Shown piece by piece: positions 36,401-47,400 of a stretch of 64,000 nucleotides of DNA. The notes below the pieces were generated by a model that saw nothing but the letters and a program-made list of their open reading frames with translations, was not told the origin of the DNA and made no database searches. The stretch is from Polytrichum commune. Its lineage: Eukaryota > Streptophyta > Polytrichopsida > Polytrichales > Polytrichaceae. Within the stretch, counting starts at the first letter, position 1, and the number at the start of each line of letters is the position of its first letter. A program made the position numbers and the translations under genes. Where the stretch lies: assembly GCA_950295325.1 (NCBI GenBank), contig OX485807.1:21919666-21983665 (forward strand). Reading direction: 5' to 3'.

Positions 36401-36972
36401 CCAACCCATTCTTCATTGAGTTGGGTGCGCAAGGCTTTGGCTCTTCATCTAGTAACATACATTTGCCATGCTCATCTTGGCACCAAACAAATATTCCATC
36501 CCCTGGGTTCCAATTTGGTGAAGTGCACAACACTTGAATGGCATGGCCAAATATCATCATCACACATATAAAAGCATAATTGTTGAGCTTTGGTATGACC
36601 AACTCAGCGGTCCCCTCCTTTGAGAATGAATGGTTTGATGAACGCCTTGAAATTGGACACTTCTTCAATGAAATACGGAATGACTGGTACAATATCCAAA
36701 TCTATCTACCATTTCATGAGAAGTGAAATTGTTGGAAAATCCTCTTTGTGCAACTTCGTATTGCAATGTCTAGATGAAACATCAATATCGTCATGCGTAT
36801 GCCTGACCATCAAGAAAGAAACAAACACCTCCTTGAAAATTCCTTTGGCTACGAGCGTGGACCAAAGACAAAAACACATATCGATATTTGTTGTATCTCG
36901 CACAATATCAAGTTGCACGTGGAGAGTTGGTGGTAGTACTTTACCAAAAATGGATTGTTGAGGGGGTCCCAT
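36294..36972 (-). pseudogene. DUF7869-like transposase remnant
   Basis: Frame 36972-36706 (88 aa) contains LVAKGIFKEVFVSFLMVRHT then HDDIDVS, close to the GHTHEDID-type motif of a widespread family of uncharacterised eukaryotic transposon proteins that I know as DUF7869. An acidic strand (LHVQLDIVRD..NI) lies before it, where family members have LDN...N. After a frame change, 36692-36294 continues with a Trp-rich C-terminal part (WNPGDGIFVWCQDEHG). The N-terminal half should lie beyond 36972, but the TE4 arm starts at 36973, so it has been displaced or lost. At least one frameshift is present. Confidence 0.5.
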
Positions 36973-37500
36973 CTTGGGGGGATCACACCCCCATTACATT
37001 CTGAAACCACGTGCGATAATGGGGTATTTAATGGGGGGATATTTATGCACCTTTCAATATAAAGCTACTTTGACTTATTTTTTAGCACCCTATATTTATT
37101 TTTAATTGTTTAGAGAGGTTAATTTTTGGTACCATTTTTTTTTTATAAATCGTACAAGTATCAAATAATGAACGGAATACTATAGCATCGCAAAATCAAT
37201 TGTGTGAGAAACAAACATTCCATATCATCCATCTTGTCATTCAATCGGTCTCAATTAGGTCTACCAATGCTAAACCATTCAATGTGCCATTTGAGACACA
37301 ACCAATAGCACTTAGATACTAGTTAAAAGGTTACCAATCAACATGGAGATAACAAAATGTACAAGCTAACATAAACAAGTTGTAAACACGGATAGAAAAA
37401 AACAAGAAATACAATCAATTGTCACAAGACATGATATTTTGCACAACTATCTACTAAAAAAAAAAGATTGCATTCAAATGAAAGAAAGTAACCTCACCAT
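36973..37500. repeat. TE4 left arm (long inverted repeat)
   Basis: It matches the reverse complement of about 43870-44405 for about 500 bp. Landmarks are GTGCGATAATGGGGTATTTA, CACCCTATATTTATTT, GAATACTATAGCAT, CAAACATTCCATA, ATAACAAAAT.TACAAGCT and GTTGTAAACACGGATAGAA. The outer end CTTGGGGGGATCAC resembles the TE2 terminus, and ACGTGCGATAAT lies 37 bp inside it, as in TE2. No coding frame is intact. Confidence 0.75.
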
Positions 37501-37883
37501 GGTAGACTCAGAGAATTGCGCTTTGCCTTGGAGGAAGATGCGGTGGAGTGGTTGAAGACTTTGAAGGTTGTCCGCCTCATGTCAATAATTAGTTTTAATT
37601 ATTCCTCATCATTGGTTTTAAACCTCTTGAATATTTTTAGTCTAATCATGATATTGTAGAGGATATTGACATGTAACTTAACATGTATTGGAGGGTGCAA
37701 AGTTATATTCTAACCCTTCGCATTGTAAACATTTGGTACAAGGTTGAATGTATTTGTGAACACAATTAATGTAAATGTTTCCTATTTTTGTACATCGATC
37801 ATCTACAAAAGGTAGTTGTAGCAAAAATGCAATCAATAGAATGTTGGCATATTGGACACTGCCAACAAGACTAGTAGGCGAAC
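37501..37883. other. TE4 interior, no recognised gene
   Basis: AT-rich DNA between the left arm and the nested MITE, with no motif seen. Confidence 0.4.
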
Positions 37884-38382
37884 CACGGGTAGATCACTTA
37901 GTGCATTTTAAAAACGACGTGCAGCATAATATAGAGAGGATTAAAATCATTTGAAATAAAAATTATAAAGGAATTCCAAATAATGAAGGGGCCATTAAAT
38001 GTAGACAATCCCATTATAAGTAAGTTAGGTGGACATAAAACGTAGGCCATTATTTTTTGTAAAATGAATATAGGGGCTGAAGATAAGGATCCTAGAAGGT
38101 ATGTTTAGTATGGTATGTAAATGGGTTTAGGACTCACGGGGATGGATGATAATTGAGATTTCCGTCTGTCCAAAATTACTTAAAAAGAATATAGAGTACA
38201 AAAAATTGCAATGACTTGGACAATATAAGTAATGGAAGGGTGCAAAAAAAATGGGCCATTTTTGAAATTTAAGTAATTATAGGGAGGCTTTAATTCAGCC
38301 CTTGAAGGTAAATAGCCCCAAAACAAAAAAAAACCTCAGCCGCACGTGGTGCACAAAAATGCCTTAGAGTGATCTACCCGTG
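37884..38382. mobile_element. 499-bp MITE with 8-bp target duplication
   Basis: The TIRs CACGGGTAGATCACT at 37884-37898 and 38368-38382 are perfect. Target duplications AGGCGAAC at 37876-37883 and 38383-38390 are perfect. ACGTGC lies about 34 bp inside the left end and CACGTGC (inverted) at similar depth at the right end. It is non-coding. TIR start and duplication length fit hAT-like MITEs and the TE1/TE2 group. Confidence 0.9.
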
Positions 38383-38390
38383 AGGCGAAC

Positions 38391-39690
38391 AACAAAAACT
38401 GATGAAGAATGAACCACAAACCGACCTTAATTCTCATAATTTCATGGGTTGAAAGCTAGGGTTTTAGATTTAGAGAATTGAACATGCTCATTCAAAAATC
38501 TATACAAGACCAAACAACAAGAAAATGTGCAAATTCAAGGTTTAGGAAAACATAATACCTAGCTTCCTCCGAATTTGGATTGAAAGTTAACTCATTATCT
38601 TCATGCATTTGAAAAGTTTAATACATGCTTATCAGTTCAACCATCCAATGTTCATTAATAAACAATATCTTTAAATGAAGCAAGAGAACTTCATAAATTA
38701 AATTAACATCTACTAATTTAGAAAACATTTTCTACACCAATCATTCATAATTTGTACACTAGAAAGAAAATTAGTCATTTTGTGATATGGGTATGGGGTC
38801 ACAACCAATATCCTACATCGCTATTAATTTAATATAGATTTTTTAACAAACTCATTCAAGGAGTTTCCATTAATCGGATCAAGCCAAAGACATCTCAATC
38901 TACATCAAATGACATAGTCATTGTACAAATTACGCTATCTACATCAACCCAAATAGAATATGAGTGGTCATATTTGAATTTAAAGTGTCCAAGGACTTTT
39001 CTAAAATAATTAAGATAAACCATAAAACCGGATATGACAATACTTGTTTTTTTGTTTATCGTTGTTCACCTTTTGATTAAGAAGATCAATGGGATGCCTA
39101 CAACTTCCCCACCTTGTATTACCTTCCGTCTTATTTTCTAAACTCGTTACATACACCACGTGCCCTGGTTAACTCCATTAAGGACATATGTAATTTGCAA
39201 AATTTTGGAAGATCTTCCCCTAGTCCTCCTAACATTTGATTTAACTATAGATGAGATAGTTGTCATACTTTTCTGCATAAAATACACTCCATAATCCATC
39301 CCAAGACCCAACAACATTCATTTTGTAGAAAATGAAGCATTGATGTAATCATCAAAATCTCATCTTTCTACACTTACATTCAGGTCTTGTAACTCTTCAT
39401 CTTTCTATATCTCACATTTAGGAGGGTGTCGGAAATCAATAGCATGTCGTTGAAAAACGGTCAGTGGAAGGGAAAAATCAAGGAGTTGGAGTTTAAAATT
39501 GACTCTTACCACACGAGAGCGGAGCAAGCCAAATTTATGGCTCTCATGAAACACCCTGTGTGATTGCTATGGAGCAAAGAAAAAAGCTCCAAAAAATGTG
39601 TCTTACCTACCGCCTTTGTGCCGCTTCACTGTTTCACGCTTTACCAACGCAAGACCTCCTACCTGAACGCTTCACCACCTTCACGCCACT
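38391..39690. other. TE4 interior, no recognised gene
   Basis: AT-rich, with no convincing frame or repeat. The frame 39564-39755 has no motif. Confidence 0.4.
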
Positions 39691-40011
39691 ATGCTTGCCC
39701 AAACCCTAAGCAAGCCCAAGGGCTATTGAGAAGTCACAACATTCCTTCCCAATAAAATCCACAACATTTCCTCGGGGGGTGCACCTTTCATTAAAACCTA
39801 GAATCACGTGCGTTCACTGCATACTCTAAAAACCCCCTATATACAAGTTTTTTTTTGTGAAATGAAGTAATACACATACAATTGCAACAATAAATATACA
39901 AGTGACAATATGTATACACAAAAAAACATCCATTCATATATAGTCATTAACATAAGTATACAAATATACTTTTGAACAATAATCAACCCCTATAATATGT
40001 ATAACAAAATA

Positions 40012-40385
40012 AAGGCACCACAAACCTTGGCTTGGTGGTTAGGGCTCATGACCCCCAATGAGGAGGTTGTGGGTTCTATTCCCCGTGCCGGCGTGGTGCT
40101 CACCACCTTAGTCCACCCAACTATGGTGGGGGGTCCTTGGACCTTGTTGTATGGGTACCTCAAAGTCCTTTTGGGGGGATACCATGTCCGGTATCTTCAA
40201 GGCACTAGTGGCTAGCTAGGAACTTGTATAGTGTGTCACTATAGTGTCCATCCTCAAAAGGGGAGAGTAGTATTTGTCCCAATGTCCCCTTGTCCAGTGG
40301 GCATCAGGTTATTGGCATTACGAACGGACACTTTATTCACGCCGGCCCCTTGCTTGAAAGGGGTTGGAGTTTCTATCTATCTATT
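40012..40385 (+). mobile_element. tRNA-derived SINE (family S1) nested in TE1 copy 3
   Basis: Exact target duplications ACAAAATA lie at 40004-40011 and 40386-40393. A box TGGCTTGGTGG at 40028-40038 and B box GGTTCTATTCC at 40072-40082 are each within one base of the Pol III consensus, 33 bp apart. The 3' end is a CTAT tail (TCTATCTATCTATT). The interrupted TE1 sequence is continuous in copy 1, which gives the empty site. It is non-coding. Perfect duplications and good promoter boxes suggest a recent insertion. Confidence 0.92.
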
Positions 40386-40395
40386 ACAAAATATC

Positions 40396-40611
40396 CTAGC
40401 TTTCATCAGCAAAGTTGTTGAAAACTTTTTCATCTCCCGGATGTAACTCATAAACAATTGACTCACCAATATATGTCATTGTAGCCAATGCAATTATTGT
40501 CTCTAAGTCTACCATCAAATGATCAGTAAGATCATATGTCCACTTGTTGTTAGCCCCTTGTTGATACCAACATAAACCTATCTCCTTGTTACTTTGAGTT
40601 GAACGAATCAT
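40396..40611 (-). CDS. TE1 short ORF, intact 71 aa, function unknown
   Basis: The ATG lies at 40611, about 326 bp from the element's right TIR. The protein starts MIRSTQSNKEIGLCWYQQ and ends VFNNFADES. It aligns with the TE2 ORF along most of its length, and the start lies at almost the same distance from the element end in both. Copies 1 and 2 have this frame split by the captured segment after about codon 10 and share a later stop. No known domain, signal or membrane segment is visible. It is the best candidate for the ancestral element-encoded peptide; a role in transposition is inference only. Confidence 0.6.
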   Translation of the reverse strand: MIRSTQSNKEIGLCWYQQGANNKWTYDLTDHLMVDLETIIALATMTYIGESIVYELHPGDEKVFNNFADES

Positions 40612-41275
40612 TTCAAAACCCTAATACTGCCTCTTTCCCCGGTATTACCTTGACACCTTGTACATGGTTCATACTACCCTATAAGGTTGCTAACAAAAAT
40701 CGTTAATCCTAGTTCATCCTAATTTCATCCAATATGAAAACTTATGATATGTAGTATAGAAACAATACCATACAAATACAATTAGTGTATGCTTTTTAAA
40801 GGCCTTCCATATATGTACGTAACTATAAATTATAACATGTATACCATATGTATACGTAATACAGCAAGGTCCAAATCAATACCCCTCCTGTGCACTCACG
40901 TATACTCGTACATGTTTAGTACAGTGCACCCCCCGAGAACATTTCCTACCATACTAACGTGTTTCATTCAAATGTGGATAGAATTTACACAATATTCATT
41001 TAAGTAGTCAAATCCATAATTATTCTATTGATCCTACTACACACATTTGGGAGTATCTAATATCTATGACCCTTTTTTTTCTACTGAACACTAAAATGGA
41101 GGAATTATTCACCACCCTATTTTACATATAATCATGTAGGGGACTTATTTCCAATGCTATGGTAGATCTAACGAATTTATAAAATTTACCCTCAATGAAT
41201 TAAATTGACCTTATTTTTTATCTCACGTGGTTTCTAAAATTCAGATAGTCACCTCCCCGAGGGTCCCATCAATGA

Positions 41276-42149
41276 AGTCAAAAACACCTCCTTCCCATCA
41301 AGTATTGCCTCATATTTTGCATACATAACAAGGGCATGCAATATTGGCAAGGTCCATCTTGTCATGGATGACTATGAGAACATTCATGGCCCTCATCATG
41401 GATACTACACAATTTATGCAGTAATATTAAGGGTGCGCCCCGTGGTTGTTCACATGTTCAATGTAATTTGTTTTTCAGTTGTCTAGTGTGGGATTCAGTC
41501 CCTATAGGATGAGCGTCTCAATGACCTTTATATTTCTCATGAGTTGTGCCCCTAGCGAACTTGTTCCTAAATATTTTCAAAATGTATTCCGCAAACTATT
41601 GACACTCAACTTGGACAAAGAAATGGGACCACATCCCGCATTATTCCCCGCTTCCCCATCAATATGTTTTCCATTTTGTGCATGTTGGTAAGACCATCTC
41701 AACAACTTTCTCACTTGACGGCAATGTCTTTGTATGTGGGGCATTGCATTGGCCAAGGGCACTATGATGGTAGAGAGTGTGGTTGCACCTTACATAGGAA
41801 GAACATCAATATTTATATTGCCAGTGGACCTCAAGTTTCTTTGCCAATCACATACGAAAATTCGCAACCCACATCCCCTACTGAAGAGGATTAATTTTAT
41901 TGCATGGGAAAATTAGCAATACTTCCTAGCACAACAATCCTTTGTAGCCACATCCATAATAGATTCATCTCCCAATATGTGATCACGCTGGTGATGCTTC
42001 TCTTCTCAAGGCACATGACTGGAGTATATATTCTTAGTCCTTTTTGAGGTCACAATGTGGCCAACAAAGCTACTTAAATTTGGTTATGCCCATGGCCATG
42101 ATTCCAAAGGCTTGCTCCATTGTGCAAAGCTTGTCAATGGGGCCATTAA
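41276..42149 (+). other. TE5 interior, broken frames only
   Basis: Plus-strand frames 41479-41691 and 41664-41916 overlap in different phases and may be pieces of one decayed ORF (LYVGHCIGQGHYDGRECG in one). No family is recognised. Confidence 0.35.
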
Positions 42150-42545
42150 CCTCGGGAAGGTGACTATTAAAAGTTTAGAAAACCACATGAGAAAAAGATT
42201 CAATTTAATTCGTTTAGGGTAAAATATTTAATTCTGTTAGATCTACCATATCATTGGAAATATGTCCCTTTACATGAATCTATGTAAAATAGGGTGGTGG
42301 ATAATTCCTTCATAGTAATCAATAAAAGAAGGAGAATAGGGTCATAGACATAGGATCCCCCTAAAAGTGTGTAGTAGGATCAGTAGAATAATTATGAGTT
42401 TGATTACTTGAATGAAGTGTGTAGTTTTTGTCCAAAGTTGTATCAAGTGCGTTAGTATGAAGGGGAATGTTGTAAGATTTTTTTTGGGAAAAGGAACATG
42501 CTGGTGCTCTTCAACGGCCATTGGGTTTTGCAATGGTATTGAACA
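42150..42545. repeat. TE5 right arm
   Basis: This is the inverse of the left arm (39690-39770 plus 40938-41275). The outer limit is uncertain and no target duplication was found. Confidence 0.65.
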
Positions 42546-42876
42546 TGTGGAATCTTGCTGGATGCTTAGAATCTAACAACATCCACCGACACCCTCAACG
42601 GCGTCCTACAATCGGTTTTGGTTTTGTCACAACCTCAATCGTCAAGCTTATGTTTTATTGAGCATTTTCTAGGGTTTCTTTCATGCAAATTGATGGTGCA
42701 AAGTGGCCACTTCTTTTGAAAATTTTATGTGTGTATTTGGTTTAGGGTTTAGCTTTCATGGTTTGTCTCTTCTTTGTTGGTTTTGTGATTACGAGTTAAT
42801 TTTGGGGTTTGGATCATGGTCTTGCAAGGTTTGAATTTAGGGTTACATTTTTGGCATAAGAATGAAGAATATCCAG

Positions 42877-42894
42877 ATATATATATATATATAC
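42877..42894. repeat. TA microsatellite
   Basis: About nine TA units inside the TE4 nest. Confidence 0.9.
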
Positions 42895-43224
42895 TCACTA
42901 ATGAAGGAGCATCTTCAAAGTGCATTGAAACTATGAAGGGGAATAATGAAGATTGCTTAGCTGACCTAATAGTGCGCCTATAAGAAAACAAAGTTTTAAA
43001 GTTTGAATTTGAGTATTGGGATTAAGATGGGTGTTGTAGAATGATGACCAATTTTGAATCCCTTAACGACCTTGAGAATAAGGTTTTCATGATCCATGCC
43101 CTTTACGACATGGTTGAAGATTTAGCTTGTAAATGATAGTGCCTTGGATGTAAGTACCACTTCATAAACACAATTCAAAGTAATGAAGTTGAGGACATGA
43201 TGCCACAACCTCCCACTATCAAAA

Positions 43225-43560
43225 GTGGTGGATATGATGAAACCACCCTATTGCTCTAGAGTTAGTAGTTCAAGTGAAGAATGTCCGCCGCAATCGCAAA
43301 TTATGTCAACTAAGGTCATGCCAATGTACATGGAGGGAGACGTGAAATTGCGCAAAACATTGAAGGATGTCTCTTTGAAGGATCACAAATGGTACCTCAA
43401 GTCTTAAAATTGTCATGGCAAACTTATTGTGGTTCTTTATTGTCAAGAGTGCAAAAATGACTTTGGAGGGATTGATGGGTAACATACAAAGGAGAAAGTT
43501 TTGAATATCTTTTCCAATTTCAAAAAAGTCACATCATGAGTAATCAACACATTAGAAGTT
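43225..43560 (+). pseudogene. Decayed TE4 internal ORF with CxxC zinc motif
   Basis: The frame reads ..DHKWYLKS, stop, NCHGKLIVVLYCQECKNDFG and then continues GGI.G.HTKEKVLNIFSNFK. The C..(10)..C-x2-C pattern with a downstream His looks like a small zinc finger of uncharacterised plant transposon proteins. At least three stops break the frame before 43890. An upstream piece near 42935-43130 (ending LYDMVEDLACK) may be the N-terminus. I do not know the function. Confidence 0.4.
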
Positions 43561-43869
43561 GGTGTTTGAAGAAGGGCTTAGATTGGTACAATCACCCACA
43601 ATCAATTGCAAAATGAAAGAGATTTGTTATCCTTACCTTCGAAGATTATAGGCAGTTGGTGTTGGAAACTATAGACATATTGAATGTTGTCAATGATGTC
43701 ATTGACCCTACTAAACAAACTTTCAAAGTGAGTGGAGGAGATGTCTAAACCACTGAATTAAAGTGCTTTTGGTGGAAATCAAGTGTGTAATTTGCAATGA
43801 CATATTCAGCTTATGGCCACCATAAAAAACTTGGAAGACATCTTGAGAAGCCATCTTGTATTAATTTTT

Positions 43870-44405
43870 TATATTTAGTTCTTTTGTATTTGAATGCAAC
43901 TTTGTTTTTTGGAGTAGGTGGTTGTGCAAAATTTCATGTCTTTTCACAACTTATCGTATTACTTGTTTTGTTCTATCCGTGTTTACAACTTGTCTATTTC
44001 AGCTTGTATATTTTGTTATCTCTATGTTTATTGGTAAGCCTTTAACTATATCCAAGTGTTATTGGTTGTGTTTTGAATGATACTTTAAATGATTTAGGAT
44101 TGGTATTACTAATTGAAACCAAATTAATGACAATATGAATGGTATGGAATGTTTGTTACTCACATAATCAATTTTGCAATGCTATAGTATTCCATCCACT
44201 ATTTGGTACTTGTGCGATTTATAAAAGATAATGTGTCAAAATTTAGCCTCTCCAAACAATTACAAATAAATATAGGGTGTTAAAAAATATGTCAAAGTAG
44301 CTTTTTATTTACAAATAGGGAGGGAAAAAATATTGAGAGGTAGATAAATATCCCCCCCTTAAATACCCCATTATCGCACATGATTACGAAACGTAAGGGG
44401 GTTGG
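43870..44405. repeat. TE4 right arm (long inverted repeat)
   Basis: This is the inverse of 36973-37500. The inner landmarks agree, but the outer end stops at GTAAGGGGGTTGG and lacks the CCCCCCAAG-type terminus expected from the left arm. No matching target duplication is seen, so the outer end is truncated or mutated. Confidence 0.7.
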
Positions 44406-47400
44406 CAATAATATAATTTGTAATGTTACATACTAATAATATTTAAACACATATAGGTGTGGTTATGATTCACCCAATCTTATAGAATCTTGATCAACAA
44501 CTTCTAAAATGTCATTGAACCTTAAGAACACAAGTGACTTCACATGGTGGTGATTTGTCCAATTTCAAAGATTTAATGCACACATTATATTATTAAAATA
44601 TTGTATACATGTTTTATTTGTGAGATTCACCATATCAAGGCGATCTTATTAGAATGAAGTGATTAATAAATTCTTCCAATGTGGTAGTCTGTTGACTCCT
44701 TTAGGTATATAATTAAAGGTTAGGTGGAGACTTATTTCTATTACAACACTCTAACTATTGTAGAAACTTCATTTACATATGGTTTCATTTAGATATATTT
44801 AAGAGATATTCAACGTGATGTTCAATTGACAAATTTTATGAATAATCCCAATGATGTAATGAATGGTGACAATTACCTATGTTTTTTTAGGGAGATTGAG
44901 GATGAAAAGATAGATCACTCAAATGTTAAAAATATGCACATTCTAGCTAGATTTGGGGGATTATGAAAATATGATGAAAGTGGGAGGAGGAGGTTGAGGA
45001 CATGGTCAAGTATAATGCACTAAGATTGTCAAATTGGAATGTTGGACAAGTAGATGTGATAGTGTACATGTTAGATCCTACTGATATATTTTTTTTGTCA
45101 CCAATATTTGGAGATGTTTTTCTACAACTTAATAATGGGTGGCCCCCATTGAAAATTACCAATTGACAACACCTATGGAGGATTTGACAATCACTTATTC
45201 TAGAACTATAAGGGATACTCTCAACTTGGGACACATTCAAAGGGCCATGTTGTCTTCATATACATAGGAATGGTAGACAACATATATATGGACAGTTCAT
45301 ACACAGAGATAGGAAGATTTATTTGTGGAATGAAGCTTTTGTTAGATTTGTGAACAAATCTTTGTATACAAGTATCCTTAGATAATATTATGTTCATGAT
45401 GTTTGGAAATGCTTATGCAAATAACCAATGTATTAAGTTATAGAATACGAACAATAAAGTGTATAACGCACACTAAACTTATTTCAATATTTGTGTGAGG
45501 TTGGTGGTTTGTGTGAGCAGTTGTGTGAGGTTGGTGGTCTGTGTGAGCAGTTATGTGAGGTTTGAGAGAGGACCTCGATGCTTGAGTTTGAAAGGTTTCA
45601 ATGTAAGAATTAGGGTTTGAGTGGAATTTGTGGGTTGTGAGTGAGTGTCACTCATTTTAGGGTGGAGGGTGATTTGTGATGATTAAGATTGGATTGAGTG
45701 TTGTGGGTTAGTGCAAAATAAAAAATTCAGCGCCTTCCACCTCAATGTGAGTTTCTTTTCCTCCTGATTTTCAAATCATCCTCTTTTGCTTCCAAATGCA
45801 TCTTGAATCGTATTCAATTGAGCATCTATTCTTTCTATTCTTAAAAGCCTCTTTTCTCTCCATTTAATTCATCTTGAATCTTGCTTTAGGGTGAATTTTG
45901 CAAAGCAATGCATTGTTCCCAAATACAAAAGCAATGCTTCATTTCATGTTCTGCATTTCTTTTGCCTATGAATTTTTTAAAGAACAAATATTGAACCATT
46001 TTGATCTTTCTCTATTCATTATTCATCTTTTTCTCTATTTTTTTTCATTACCTTTCTCAAGTTTGGAATGCTTCATGTTAACCTTTCTATCAATTCTGAC
46101 ATTCTGGTTTTTTTCCCCTTAATTCTACTATAATTTATACATATTTGAATTTATTAAGCGTGATTCAATGTAATAAATCATAATTAATTCAAGTAAGCAT
46201 ATATTAGATATAATAAGCATAATTACCTTGGTGATTATAATCCCTGGTTTAATTATATTTAATTAGGCTTGATACACTTAATTACATTTATTCAGCTTAA
46301 TGAGTTCGAATGTGTATGAATACTTCTGAAAGTAGAAGGCATTAACTAAATTATTATAAACTAAACAAACTACAAATAGCACACATATATAAGTTTCATT
46401 TTAGAGTGACAAAAGACCTTTTCAAATGACAACCGTGACATTTTGAGTTTTTCCATCATGTTCTCCTAGGCTAGACAATTTGTAGAAAATCCAATTCAGC
46501 CAACGCCAAAGATATAACTACCAACCCAAAGGCACCTCCGCAGGCGCCAAAGAATTCACACCCCAACATCATCATCACCAAGAGGTTAGATCAACATAAT
46601 CTTTCAGGTTTGTATTTCTACAAAGATCATTAGCACCATGAGTGCCATGGTCATTGAGATGAACAAAGTCAAGTCCAATCCATTGCTCTTTTGAATGACC
46701 ATAACATGGTGGAAGGTATTTGTCATTGTTACCATCATCGAAGACTTCATCATAGGCGAATTTGGAGTCGGAGCAACACCTTTCACAACATTGACGACGC
46801 CGGTTCCATATCCAATGCCAAGGACATCTTCAAATTCGCTAGAGGTCCGAGGACAATTCAAAGGCCCTATCGCCTTCATCAGTGCGCAAGCACCCCGCAT
46901 AGAAGCCAAATTAAAACTTTGTTAGCAAGAAATGGACACCAAGGCACCCAGAAAGAAAGGTGGCATTGCAACTTTACAAAAGCCCGTTTGTAGACATGAC
47001 ATTAAACTATTATTGAACTACTGACAAACGTGCACATGCAACCATGAGTTCCAATCTCCTAGAGAACACGCACATGGCATGAAGGTGCATTGTGATAATT
47101 CTCTACCTTACTGGATATCAAGGAAAGAGAGCATGAAACAGTTCATCTGAGCAAACTTTGTTACGTACGTGCGCCCGCAAACAACATCTCAACAATCAGG
47201 CAGCATGTACCTAGACACATGCCCACAAACAACCTCCTCCACCATGACCCAATGGCTCCTCACATGAAACATGAGGGAAGAGAGCATGAGTCAATACATA
47301 ACAATAGAGATTGTTTGTGATCGCATACCTGTAAAATAACCCATGCACCCATGCACCATGGAAAAACTCACAAACTCCATTGCGTGGATATACACGAGTG

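Larger units (their letters stand above)
39771..40937 (-). mobile_element. TE1 copy 3: short form with intact ORF and nested SINE
   Basis: The TIRs are perfect: CTCGGGGGGTGCAC at 39771-39784 and its inverse at 40924-40937. Target duplications AACATTTC (39763-39770, 40938-40945) are perfect. Without the SINE and its extra duplication it is about 785 bp. It lacks the 1.17-kb captured segment of copies 1 and 2, and the flanks of that segment are joined cleanly. It inserted in the TE5 left arm. Confidence 0.92.
39690..41275. repeat. TE5 left arm (interrupted by TE1 copy 3)
   Basis: After TE1 copy 3 is removed, this region matches the reverse complement of about 42150-42545: ACAACATTYCC, CATACTAACG, ATAATTATTCTA.TGATCCTAC, CACCACCCTATTTTACAT, TATGGTAGATCTAAC and AATAGTCACCT/ATAGTCACCT. 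Arms are about 70-80% similar by eye and about 380 bp long. Confidence 0.7.

Noticed and set aside
40020-40085. Functional tRNA gene
   Set aside because: A and B boxes are present, but the sequence cannot form a full cloverleaf in the right length and it is flanked by SINE target duplications.
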